Assembly (NCBI GenBank): GCA_003604975.1
Contig: QZIR01000009.1
Span: 1-33,756 of the forward strand
DNA: 33,756 nt
Direction of reading: 5' to 3'
Source of the DNA: Desulforudis sp.
GTDB lineage: Bacteria > Bacillota > Desulfotomaculia > Desulfotomaculales > Desulforudaceae
Position numbers and translations under genes: made by a program. Under the pieces are notes generated by a model. The model searched no databases. It was not told the DNA's origin and worked only from the letters and a program-made list of their open reading frames with translations. Positions 7,757 through 15,192 of this stretch are shown piece by piece; positions within the stretch are counted from its first letter, which is position 1; each line of letters starts with the position of its first letter.

Positions 7757-9080
7757 CCGTAAACACCTCCCGAATATCATCGGGGGTTACCCCATACCGA
7801 TTCATTCTCTGGCAAAGCGGAGGGCTGGGTGCTTTCTCGAAAACCCACTTGCCGGGGCCGAGGTAATCCTTTCCGAACGGCTCCCATCTGATTAGTTCGT
7901 GGAAGAAGATGTTGCCTTCCTTCTCTTCAACCTCTGTTACCGAAACGACTTTCTTGATACCGCGTTTGGAGTCCGCAAAAGTCTGAATGACGATGTTGAA
8001 GGCCTGTGCCACCCGGACCTGGGCCTGGTCAAGAGAGAGGTTTAACCCTTCCTCCAGCATCAGCATTGCAGTGCCTCTGATTGACTCCGCGGGTGACGTA
8101 AAGTGTGCGGTGGCCATTGACCCATCGTGGCCTCGAGTACAGGCTCTGATGGCCTCCTGCGCCTCACCGACGCCTCTAAACTCCCCAACAATGATAACGT
8201 CCGGCGAAAGACGCAGAATTGTCAAAAACAGCTGTTTCATCGGTGCATTTGCTTCCGGATGATCTTCCATCTCGATGATGTCCCGATCCGGATAGATCTC
8301 CGAAGCCCGAATCTCGTTGTCGGTATCGAGAACGCGAATCGAAAGCCCAGGGGGCAGCTCCCCGATTAACTTACGAAGTAAGCTGGTTTTGCCGGAGTTA
8401 ACGCCCCCGCATATGAGGATGTTGGACCTTCCGCGAACCAGGACAGCCAGGGCCTTCCATACCCGGTCATTCAAGGTTCCCAGACGCGATAGATTTTTGA
8501 TACTCATATCAACCGTGCCGTGTTTTCTCAATGCAAAGCAGAACCCCTTGGTTACCGGTGGACATAGCGCGGTCAGACGAGATCCATCAAGTCGTATCGC
8601 CTCCAGGCGGGGGGAGCTTTCATTCAAGGAAACACCGGTGTCATGCAGCACCATGCGCTTAATTAACTGCTCAATCTCATGGGAGTCGAGTTTTATGTCG
8701 GTAACGGCATTCTGGCCCCGCCGGGAGACGTAAACTTTACCGTTAGGAAGTACGCGAATCTCGTCAATTGCGGGATCATCGTAAATCTCCTGAATGCGAC
8801 CCATACCCCATAACTGCTGATAAACGATCTCGGCAACTTCCGCTGAACTCTTTCCTTTGACGATGATTAAATGCTGATCAATAAGGTTGACCAGTATCTG
8901 CTTTGCTTTGGCTATGGCGAATTCAACGCCGGCAGTGGCGTCACTGAATATTTGGGCTTGATTGTCGTCCTCGCTGTCAGTCAGTGTTTTCTGTAGAGCG
9001 CTGGCAACTTCTTGCAGGTTAAGGTGTTGCTCTTGTGGCTGCTCATTCGTTTCTTTACTCTTCCTCAACGCCCTCAGCAT
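7749..9080 (-). CDS. tadA: TadA/CpaF-type pilus assembly ATPase (module A)
   Basis: 443 residues, ATG at 9080 with AAGGAGG 9 nt upstream. The type II/IV secretion ATPase core is complete: Walker A GGVNSGKTS (~225-232), Asp-box region around 250-275, Walker B PDVIIVGE (~293-300), and a conserved His in TAHFTSP (~325). An N-terminal domain of ~200 residues with the DEIRVLPNGKVYVSRRG signature is typical of CpaF/TadA. It powers pilin polymerisation on the cytoplasmic face by ATP hydrolysis. The start overlaps the cpaB-like gene by 26 nt and the stop overlaps tadB. It is only distantly similar to the second TadA-like ATPase at 15981-17336, so the two are not recent duplicates. Confidence 0.92.
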   Translation of the reverse strand: MLRALRKSKETNEQPQEQHLNLQEVASALQKTLTDSEDDNQAQIFSDATAGVEFAIAKAKQILVNLIDQHLIIVKGKSSAEVAEIVYQQLWGMGRIQEIYDDPAIDEIRVLPNGKVYVSRRGQNAVTDIKLDSHEIEQLIKRMVLHDTGVSLNESSPRLEAIRLDGSRLTALCPPVTKGFCFALRKHGTVDMSIKNLSRLGTLNDRVWKALAVLVRGRSNILICGGVNSGKTSLLRKLIGELPPGLSIRVLDTDNEIRASEIYPDRDIIEMEDHPEANAPMKQLFLTILRLSPDVIIVGEFRGVGEAQEAIRACTRGHDGSMATAHFTSPAESIRGTAMLMLEEGLNLSLDQAQVRVAQAFNIVIQTFADSKRGIKKVVSVTEVEEKEGNIFFHELIRWEPFGKDYLGPGKWVFEKAPSPPLCQRMNRYGVTPDDIREVFTVE

Positions 9081-9762
9081 GTTGGATTACCTCCTTAGTC
9101 TTAGTGGGTTTAGTTTTCTTGGCCAGGGCGATTGATGTGTTTTTTGGGGCTGCCCCGCTAATCACTTTGGATACGTCCTTGGGTTCGATCATCAGATAAA
9201 CCACGGATGGCCCTTTGATTGCAGAAACGGAAGCGATTGTGCCCTGTGCAATGGAGCCGGCCTCATTTGTTGACACCCCACGATCATCTACGATCCGGAT
9301 AACCCTGGCATTTTGAGCAATAACGTGGGACGCTCCGGCGGGGCTCCAATTCCCTTGATCCGGGGTCAACCAGTACACATCTACTACATCCCCCACTTTT
9401 ACGTCCCCAGCGCGAGCAACGTCGACGTTAACACCGACCACCTGCTGATCGCCAATGAACTCTTTACTGGCTAGAGAGCGCTTGTCGATCTGCCAGCCGC
9501 GGTTTAGCTTGCCGGTGGCAAGTCTTCCAACTACCTCGCTTACTTCCGTAGCAGCGGTGGACTCTTCGGCACCTTTAAGAAAAGACTTCATAATAATGTC
9601 ATTAGCTGTAATCGTGGTGTATGGCTCAATGTCCCTTACGGGCACCGGCAGAGAGACCATCTCTTTGTTTAAGGCCTGATACTGTTGAAGGTAAACCCAT
9701 GCTCCTGCAGCAACGCCTAAAGCGATAATGCTGACGAATATATACGGTAGAAAACGACGCAA
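9055..9762 (-). CDS. CpaB/RcpC-like SAF-domain protein (module A)
   Basis: The TTG at 9762 follows AAAGGAGG by 7 nt and directly precedes an N-terminal anchor (RRFLPYIFVSIIALGVAAGAWVYL); the 262-residue version starting at 9843 has no site. After the anchor comes a SAF-type domain: VPVRDIEPYTTITANDI...GRLATGKLNRGWQIDKRSL, then the V(D)VARAGDVKVGDVVDVYW block common to CpaB/RcpC. The C-terminal ~20 residues are Lys/Thr-rich. CpaB/RcpC proteins stabilise or gate the assembled pilus outside the inner membrane. In a monoderm it would face the cell wall, perhaps binding peptidoglycan. Confidence 0.8.
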   Translation of the reverse strand: MRRFLPYIFVSIIALGVAAGAWVYLQQYQALNKEMVSLPVPVRDIEPYTTITANDIIMKSFLKGAEESTAATEVSEVVGRLATGKLNRGWQIDKRSLASKEFIGDQQVVGVNVDVARAGDVKVGDVVDVYWLTPDQGNWSPAGASHVIAQNARVIRIVDDRGVSTNEAGSIAQGTIASVSAIKGPSVVYLMIEPKDVSKVISGAAPKNTSIALAKKTKPTKTKEVIQHAEGVEEE

Positions 9763-9794
9763 GCAAATACCTCCTTTAACGATTGTCTCAGAAC

Positions 9795-10328
9795 TTAGAT
9801 AATCCCGATCCCAAAGACTGCCCAGGCGCTTGCGGCAAGGCATACGCCGAAGGCATACGCATTCTTTGGGGTTTCCCGGTAATCCTCAGGGAGCTTAGCG
9901 ATTTCAATGGTCCCCTGCACGTTAAGCACAAAGCGTAGGTACACACTCCGGCCGAAGTCCTTAATCCAGCGCTTGAAAACCCGCTCCCGGATCATTCTGG
10001 CAAAGGCCCAGCAGGCACCAAGAACGGATGCCAAAAGAAAAACTATCAGCACATCGAAAAGCCCAAACCACGCAGCGAGAGCAATCATCATCTTCCAGTC
10101 CCCGCCACCCATTCCGCCGATGCTGCACAAAATAAACCCGAGCACAAAGACGAATGCGACTCCGGCCAGGGCCGACGCAAGGCTCCCATATGCGACAGCG
10201 AAAACAATCCCGGCGAGAAACACCGGGATTGTAATATAGTTCGGAATACGGTAGGTCCGCCAATCGATATACCCTGCAACTGCCATTGGGATTAAGCAAC
10301 CAATTAGTACCAACCCCTCAGTCGGCAC
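9795..10328 (-). CDS. Prepilin peptidase, A24 aspartic protease (CpaA/TadV type)
   Basis: 177 residues from a GTG at 10328 preceded by GAGGGGGGG. Six or so hydrophobic helices are visible. The two catalytic aspartates sit in AGYIDWRTYRIPN (~23) and the GxGD-like GGGDWKMM (~76), the signature of type IV prepilin peptidases. It lacks the N-terminal methyltransferase domain of PilD, as TadV/CpaA enzymes do. It would cleave the leaders of the small pilins and TadE/F-like proteins at the conserved glycine. It is the only such peptidase in the window and so may serve both Tad modules. A residual IS200/IS605-like end lies between it and the upstream CpaE-like gene. Confidence 0.88.
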   Translation of the reverse strand: MPTEGLVLIGCLIPMAVAGYIDWRTYRIPNYITIPVFLAGIVFAVAYGSLASALAGVAFVFVLGFILCSIGGMGGGDWKMMIALAAWFGLFDVLIVFLLASVLGACWAFARMIRERVFKRWIKDFGRSVYLRFVLNVQGTIEIAKLPEDYRETPKNAYAFGVCLAASAWAVFGIGII

Positions 10329-10359
10329 CGTAGACCCCCCCTCTCATTCATAAGATTTC

Positions 10360-10399
10360 GGCGGTAGATACCCCTGCCTTCAGTCAGGGGTAGTTGACT
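10360..10399. mobile_element. Second solo IS200/IS605-like terminal hairpin
   Basis: On the minus strand the sequence reads GTCAACTACCCCTGACTGAA then GGCAGGGGTATCTACCG, with a stem CCCCTG/CAGGGG at 10371-10390. 'TCAACTACCC + hairpin + stem complement + CTACC' is the usual form of IS200/IS605 (OrfB/TnpB) ends. No transposase gene is adjacent. It lies in the short gap between a CpaE-like gene and the prepilin peptidase and may also attenuate transcription there. Confidence 0.5.
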
Positions 10400-10403
10400 G
10401 ATC

Positions 10404-11396
10404 TTACTTGCGCTTTAGTCTTCCAAATAAGCCACCGCCGTTTTTCTCCTCGGCCTTCCAGTCGGGGTTCAGTTTGCCGAGCAACACCTTAACCTCTGCG
10501 ATAAAAGGACCACTGGGTCGATTTAGGGCATAACTTACCTTATCGGCATTAACCAGCGATGCTTCATGTGGCAAGAAGGCATCAATATAGATCCCGGAAA
10601 TGGCCTGCTCTACGATCCGGCGGGCTTCCTTTTTGTTCAGATTCCCTTCCCGACCGACGTTGTTTAAGATGAACATTGTCTTGTCGGCCAGGTGAAAGTG
10701 GTCAAGCGCAAAGGGTATCCGGTAGAGACCAGAGAGGGATGCGCGGTCTGAATCACAAATCATCAGCATAAAGTCGATATCTGCAACACAATCCTTCAGC
10801 AGGGCGGGGTTCACCGGCAGATCGACAAAGATGGTTTCAAAGTAATTGCTGAGTACGTGAAGTATTTGGCGGCAGGTTTCCTCGGACATCTGCCGGTGTG
10901 CTTCCAGAGTCGGGGCCCCGGGCAGAAAGTACAGGTTCTCTAGCGCTGGGTGAGAAATCAACAGCTCCTCGAAGACCTGATCTTTACGATCTTTACTCGG
11001 AGTGAACCCTTCCCACATGCTGGGTGATGGAACAATGTAGTCTTCCGCAAATTGGCCAATGGCCAGATGGTGGGCCAGGTTTGCGGTTTCTGAGAAATCC
11101 ACTACGGCCACCGGTCGTTGGGTGTGGATCGCCGCATTGATCGCCAGCGAGGCTAATACTGTTGTCTTTCCCGACCCTCCATTGGGGGCCATCGCCGCGA
11201 TGGTACGATGTCTCACGTAACGGATCTTTTCAATCACCTGAGACTTCGGGAGTGCCTTTTCTTGAGGCTTGACCTGGCCATCCAGTACATCCTGAATAAT
11301 ATCCGGTGGTAACTTAAAAACTGCACCGATTTTCTCATTGTTCATGTACCGCGACATGTGTTTAATGCGCTCGATTGTTTCCTTGTCTAAGCTCAT
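10404..11396 (-). CDS. CpaE/TadZ-like ParA-superfamily ATPase with altered P-loop
   Basis: 330 residues. The ATG at 11396 overlaps the upstream stop as ATGA, so it is translated by coupling. A ~60-residue helical N-terminal region precedes a MinD/ParA fold. The deviant Walker A motif is APNGGSGKTT (~70-79), where the signature Lys of KGGxGKT is replaced by Asn. VAVVDFSETANLAHHLA and TIFVDLPVNPALL correspond to the Walker A' and B regions. It lacks the receiver-like domain of its neighbour. CpaE/TadZ proteins localise Tad machines to a pole or site. Two CpaE-like proteins side by side suggest a heterodimer or one per Tad module. Loss of the signature Lys, which contacts the partner nucleotide, may alter dimer-dependent ATPase activity. 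Confidence 0.82.
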   Translation of the reverse strand: MSLDKETIERIKHMSRYMNNEKIGAVFKLPPDIIQDVLDGQVKPQEKALPKSQVIEKIRYVRHRTIAAMAPNGGSGKTTVLASLAINAAIHTQRPVAVVDFSETANLAHHLAIGQFAEDYIVPSPSMWEGFTPSKDRKDQVFEELLISHPALENLYFLPGAPTLEAHRQMSEETCRQILHVLSNYFETIFVDLPVNPALLKDCVADIDFMLMICDSDRASLSGLYRIPFALDHFHLADKTMFILNNVGREGNLNKKEARRIVEQAISGIYIDAFLPHEASLVNADKVSYALNRPSGPFIAEVKVLLGKLNPDWKAEEKNGGGLFGRLKRK

Positions 11397-12805
11397 TTGA
11401 GAAGCGCTCCCCCCAATCCTAAGATTCTTCGAATGCTTTTCTTCGGCTTTTGGGCATTGGGATTCCGGTACCGGAAACCGGCTACCAGAGCAATTTCCTC
11501 CGCTAAGTTATGCCACTGATTTCGAGCATCATCAAGACCTACCGCCTCCCCGCAATATCCCTTAAGGCCGTGTGCGTCCCAATCATTGGGAATCGTAACC
11601 GCGATACGGGGCAGTTCTTTCGTCGGAACAGTCTCTTTGAAGCCGGAGCAAAACGCCTTTTCTAGCAGCTTTGCGTTGTGTAGTCTCGGCGAAAATCGGT
11701 TAAGTACAATCTTTATCTTCTTTGGATCTACTCCCATACTGAGGATGTATGGGGCATATTCCTCGGAGTCCTGCTTGGAGAAGGCTGACTGATCCACGAT
11801 GGCTAGTACGATGTCTGCGGCCATGAAGACCTGCGGTAGCCAGGGTTTAGCCCAGAAGCCCGGCGGGGTGTCAGCAATCACAACCGGGGCATTTTGACGG
11901 ACTGCATTGATTATGTTAACGATCTGAGTGGATCCAAAAAGGGTATCGGGTGAGGCGGTTTTACTCACCATCCCTGGTAGCACCCTGAGGTGTTTGTATT
12001 TTGTTTCCCAGAGTAGTTGATCGGTCAGGTACTTTAATCCCTGTTGCCGGCTGGCAAGCGATTCGATTCCCTTCTGAGGGGTGATTCCAAAAAAGCCGCT
12101 TACATTTGGGCCTTCAAGGTCCAGATCAGCAACAATTACGTCTATGCCAACATTTGCGAGGGCGATAGCCAGGGTGGTTGCAGTAGTGGTCTTCCCTACC
12201 CCGCCTTTATTTGCGGTGGTTATAACGAGTAGCCCTTTTTCTGCGAGTTCATCCCTCACAAACAACGGCTCCAAGGGGTCCTCTATGCCACCCCCGATGT
12301 ATGCGGGTTCGCATCGTACCATTGGGGGTTCGGGCTCCGGGAGCTTCTCTATGGCCTGACTTGTACTCGGTTCAGAAGTCGCCTCTATGGGTTCTGTCGT
12401 TTCGCTATTTGTTTTGATTTCCAAAGCGTTCCCAGTTTCGCGCTCCTGGGACAGTGCAATTGGAAGAGTGTAAGGCCGATCCCCAGGTAGCACACCGGTG
12501 ACGTAGTTGGTAAGGCCGTGTTCCCGCGCCAAGCGAATGTATGTACGCCCTTCTTCGTCCATTTCCCCGACTAGTAGAACAATGTGCGTGGTGGAAAACA
12601 GAACAGGCACTTCCTTAAGCAGTTTCCGTGCATCTTCGCCGGGAAGAAAGCGGCTGAGCAACAGAATGTCAGGTCTCTTCTTGCTTAAAGTGAAAAGCTC
12701 AGAAACATCATCGCATGCTTCAAATACGATATCTGGACGCAACTTACGCAGATTGTTTAGGATAACTTCGAGAGAGTCCTTTTCCACAGCTACTAAACAG
12801 TGCAT
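11393..12805 (-). CDS. CpaE/TadZ-like protein: pseudo-receiver plus ParA ATPase
   Basis: 470 residues in three parts. Residues 1-115 look like a response-regulator receiver fold, but the phosphoacceptor position reads PDILLLS, a Ser at ~51 where Asp is expected, so it is a pseudo-receiver. Residues ~120-185 are a Glu/Pro/Ser/Thr-rich linker. Residues 190-450 are a ParA/MinD ATPase with canonical ANKGGVGKTTTA (~198-210), VADLDLEGPNV and VIADTPPGFW. This is the typical CpaE/TadZ plan, used to place the pilus machine in the cell. The ATG at 12805 lies one base past the stop of the SAF-domain gene at 12806, and its own stop overlaps the second CpaE-like gene. Confidence 0.88.
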   Translation of the reverse strand: MHCLVAVEKDSLEVILNNLRKLRPDIVFEACDDVSELFTLSKKRPDILLLSRFLPGEDARKLLKEVPVLFSTTHIVLLVGEMDEEGRTYIRLAREHGLTNYVTGVLPGDRPYTLPIALSQERETGNALEIKTNSETTEPIEATSEPSTSQAIEKLPEPEPPMVRCEPAYIGGGIEDPLEPLFVRDELAEKGLLVITTANKGGVGKTTTATTLAIALANVGIDVIVADLDLEGPNVSGFFGITPQKGIESLASRQQGLKYLTDQLLWETKYKHLRVLPGMVSKTASPDTLFGSTQIVNIINAVRQNAPVVIADTPPGFWAKPWLPQVFMAADIVLAIVDQSAFSKQDSEEYAPYILSMGVDPKKIKIVLNRFSPRLHNAKLLEKAFCSGFKETVPTKELPRIAVTIPNDWDAHGLKGYCGEAVGLDDARNQWHNLAEEIALVAGFRYRNPNAQKPKKSIRRILGLGGALLK

Positions 12806-13450
12806 TTATTTTGCCCCCTTGTCGCTCTTAACCAGGTAGACCCCTTTGTGAGCGGCGTAATACACGACGGTTTCTGCTTTATCCTTCGGAACTTCCAGGC
12901 TCACAGCGGCAATGCTCTGATTGGTCGATCCACCAACTAACCCTTGATCTTCGGGCGTAAGTGGCTTATCCGTACCATCGGAGATTACGGTACGAAGGAC
13001 CTTTACGCTTTCGACTACGATCGGGGCTATGCTGCCTTCGTGTTCGTGACGATCAACTACGTGGATGTCCACCAGGTCTCCCGCTTCAGCGCCGGCCGAA
13101 CTCGCCAGATCAACCGCAATCATAATGCCTACATTTCCAGGAGCCATTTCGGCGCCGGTACGCAGTGCGTACGGATTGATATAGTTCCCTTTCAGAATCC
13201 CGACAGCGGCAACCTTGTCAGTTACTTCAGAAGAATCCGTAAGCCAATTACCGGCCATGGATTCAGGAATGGAAACCGATTTTACGTCCGATTCCTTGAT
13301 CTTGGCATCGGCCGGAATGTCTCTTGTGGCTACAAGCACGTCGACCGTCTTGGATACCTCCCGATAAGCCTTGTTGCCATTGCTGACAATGAGCCCCGTC
13401 ATTAGTAGTGCCAATACCAATGAAACAATGATTCCGACTTTGCGACTCAA
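12806..13450 (-). CDS. Second CpaB/RcpC-like SAF-domain protein
   Basis: 214 residues from a TTG at 13450, with AAGGAGG 8 nt upstream. An N-terminal membrane anchor (GIIVSLVLALLMTGLIVSNG) is followed by a SAF domain: VDVLVATRDIPADAKIKESDV...PESMAGNWLTDSSEVTDKVAAVGILKGNYINP. Then come the IAVDLASSAGAEAGDLVDIHVV block and a C-terminal strand VVYYAAHKGVYLV. Same family as the module A protein at 9055-9762 but clearly diverged. It starts the run of CpaE genes (1-nt spacing), so it may belong with the positioning proteins rather than with module B. Role: pilus accessory protein outside the membrane. Confidence 0.8.
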   Translation of the reverse strand: MSRKVGIIVSLVLALLMTGLIVSNGNKAYREVSKTVDVLVATRDIPADAKIKESDVKSVSIPESMAGNWLTDSSEVTDKVAAVGILKGNYINPYALRTGAEMAPGNVGIMIAVDLASSAGAEAGDLVDIHVVDRHEHEGSIAPIVVESVKVLRTVISDGTDKPLTPEDQGLVGGSTNQSIAAVSLEVPKDKAETVVYYAAHKGVYLVKSDKGAK

Positions 13451-13476
13451 CTGTTTTTCCTCCTTAAAGATTAGGT

Positions 13477-14067
13477 TTAAGATTGGAGTTTGGGGTTGAG
13501 GGTATTATTCTTTGGTGCTTTTAGAGAGTGAAAGACTGCACCATAATGTCTTTTTCTGCGCAGCTCCATCTCGGTACCTGGGAACCGCGGGATGGGGTAC
13601 CCTCCTTTATCCCAAAACCCAATACCGTTCTTTTTGGCCTTACGCAGCTCAAGGCGAATTGGACATGGTATCGGAGCAGATGTTTCCCAGAGAAATAGAC
13701 CGGGAATATGCTCCTTAATAGTCAGGAGATCCTGGCTGACTTGGTACCAAAGGTCTTCACGCGAAAGGCCTTTGGTACGCGCAATGTGAACCTCGTAGGC
13801 TCTTGTGGGATGTGTACCAATGTCCTTGCCTGAAATCCATAAGAGTAAACTGGCCCAGTGGTAGCTGATGGGGATTAAAACAACTGTCTGTAGCCCCATT
13901 TCCTTGCTTTTTTTTTTGGCGCGGGGCAAATTAAAGATCCACCCTTTAAATAGCAAAAGAGCAAGGAGAACAAGGACCCAGAACATTATCTTAATGGAAA
14001 AGGCTAAAGCGAAAAGCAGGCCAATAAAGAACACCCATAAAACCAAGGACTGCAACTTTGTTCCCAT
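13477..14067 (-). CDS. Membrane protein of unknown function in the Tad locus
   Basis: I take the ATG at 14067, 7 nt after GAGGTG; the GTG at 14076 would overlap that site. About 196 residues. A strongly hydrophobic N-terminal hairpin (LVLWVFFIGLLFALAFSIKIMFWVLVLLALLLFKGWIF) precedes a basic patch (PRAKKKSKEMG) and a soluble ~140-residue domain. That domain contains WYQVSQDLLTIKEHIPGLFLWETSAPIP and KKNGIGFWDKGGYPIPRFPGTEMELRRKRHYG. I do not recognise the family. It lies between the module B pilin terminator and the cpaB-like gene, so it probably opens the downstream transcription unit. Confidence 0.7.
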   Translation of the reverse strand: MGTKLQSLVLWVFFIGLLFALAFSIKIMFWVLVLLALLLFKGWIFNLPRAKKKSKEMGLQTVVLIPISYHWASLLLWISGKDIGTHPTRAYEVHIARTKGLSREDLWYQVSQDLLTIKEHIPGLFLWETSAPIPCPIRLELRKAKKNGIGFWDKGGYPIPRFPGTEMELRRKRHYGAVFHSLKAPKNNTLNPKLQS

Positions 14068-14083
14068 AGTAAACACCTCACAC

Positions 14084-14126
14084 TTAAAAAGGCCGGAGAG
14101 AAAGCTCTCTGGCCTCTCTCCGGCCT
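14084..14126 (-). terminator. Intrinsic terminator after the module B pilin-like gene
   Basis: A perfect 11-bp stem (GGCCGGAGAGA, 14091-14101, with TCTCTCCGGCC, 14115-14125) is followed in the minus direction by TTTTT. It sits just after the stop of the 61-residue pilin-like gene, the same arrangement as at the module A major pilin. Confidence 0.85.
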
Positions 14127-14156
14127 GTCTAGATGCCCAACTGTCTAGATGCCCAA
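14125..14156 (-). repeat. Exact 16-bp tandem duplication at the pilin-like stop codon
   Basis: CTGTCTAGATGCCCAA occurs twice without a gap (14125-14140 and 14141-14156). The right copy encodes the final residues and stop of the pilin-like gene. The left copy duplicates that end between the stop and the terminator stem. Confidence 0.9.
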
Positions 14157-14330
14157 GTTACCAGTTAACCAGCCGGTCATGCGAGTCCATAGCTGTTGTG
14201 CAGTATCCGGCGCAAAAACCATGGCCGCAAATAGAACAAGTCCTGTTACGACTGCGGCCCCGATGACCCAAACCATCTGGGCAACACTACCTTTTTCATC
14301 TTCAAGAAGACGAGTGAAGACTTTACGCAT
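14145..14330 (-). CDS. Small pilin-like protein (module B)
   Basis: 61 residues from an ATG at 14330 with AAGGAGGTG about 10 nt upstream. A charged leader (MRKVFTRLLEDEKG) precedes SVAQMVWVIGAAVVTGLVLFAAMVF, one hydrophobic helix, and a ~20-residue amphipathic tail (DTAQQLWTRMTGWLTGNLGI). Size, leader and the K-G-S motif resemble the module A pilins, but the Glu that normally follows the cleavage Gly is missing (Met/Val there). It is followed by its own terminator. It may be the pilin-like subunit of module B, or a small membrane protein of different function. Processing by the peptidase at 9795-10328 is plausible because only the Gly is essential in many prepilins. Confidence 0.7.
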   Translation of the reverse strand: MRKVFTRLLEDEKGSVAQMVWVIGAAVVTGLVLFAAMVFAPDTAQQLWTRMTGWLTGNLGI

Positions 14331-14373
14331 CTGCGAAGTTCACCTCCTTCCGCCAAACTTGATTAGGATAAGC

Positions 14374-15189
14374 TTAATTAAACTGCGTCCCCATTTGGTG
14401 AACAATCCACATGGCTCCCGGATATCCGATTACTAACATGGAAGTGAACAGCCCCATCAGAAGGACGACAGCTAGAAACCCGCTTTTAGCAGTCGTAGCT
14501 CTTGTGGCCGCCATCTCCTTAATCTCGTCAACCTGGTCCGAAAGGTCTGCAAAAATATCCGTATTAACCCGGGTGTCCCACGCAGAACTCAGACGGAAGC
14601 AAATTGCATCGATGGCTGGGTGTTGCGCCCGGTTTGCCAGAGAGTTAAAGGCTTCTTTCGCATTGCCGGTTCTTGCAATTCTGTCGCAGACGCTCCACAT
14701 CTCACTTTTCAGGGGCTCTGGCAAGAAGGAGAGTGTGTGCTGCATTGCTTCGCGTGGCGTGATACTGCCAATTTCCAGGAAGGCAGGCATGAAGTTGATC
14801 AGAGCGGGGATGCCCTCAAAGAGCCGAGCCTGGGCCTGCTTGTATTCGTTCTGAATCAGAACATCGGTAAGCAGCATTCCGCCAATGAACCCAAAGATGG
14901 CGATGATAAAGGCCCACGGGCCAACTAGGATCCAGCCGAACAGCAGCGAAACCACACCAATTCCGCCGCCGATCAAAAAGGCGGTGTTTACGACCTCTTT
15001 AGAGTGTTTGGAAAGCACCGCCAGGCGGGTAGCACGGTGACCTTTGGTAAGGCGTTCTTTCAGCTGCTGACGTACAGCGTCGATGCCTTTGGTGGCCGGC
15101 GACACCGAGTAGGTGCCCGAAAGCGTGAAGAGGAGAAGTAAAACCAGGAAGCTGAAGAATAGACCGATTGTTAATAGCACCTTGCCCAC
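14374..15189 (-). CDS. tadC: TadC-like platform protein (module B)
   Basis: 271 residues. A lone N-terminal helix is followed by ~50 cytoplasmic residues (DAVRQQLKERLTKGHRATRLAVLSKHSK), two adjacent helices around 75-110, a GspF-like cytoplasmic domain, and a C-terminal helix. The GspF-like part has EGIPALINFMPAFLEIGSITPREAMQHTLSFLPEPLKSEMW and SSAWDTRVNTDIFADLSDQVDEIKEMAATRATTAKSG. The start lies 3 nt from the stop of the TadB-like gene upstream, matching tadB-tadC order. Diverged from the module A TadC. Confidence 0.75.
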   Translation of the reverse strand: MGKVLLTIGLFFSFLVLLLLFTLSGTYSVSPATKGIDAVRQQLKERLTKGHRATRLAVLSKHSKEVVNTAFLIGGGIGVVSLLFGWILVGPWAFIIAIFGFIGGMLLTDVLIQNEYKQAQARLFEGIPALINFMPAFLEIGSITPREAMQHTLSFLPEPLKSEMWSVCDRIARTGNAKEAFNSLANRAQHPAIDAICFRLSSAWDTRVNTDIFADLSDQVDEIKEMAATRATTAKSGFLAVVLLMGLFTSMLVIGYPGAMWIVHQMGTQFN

Positions 15190-15192
15190 CTC

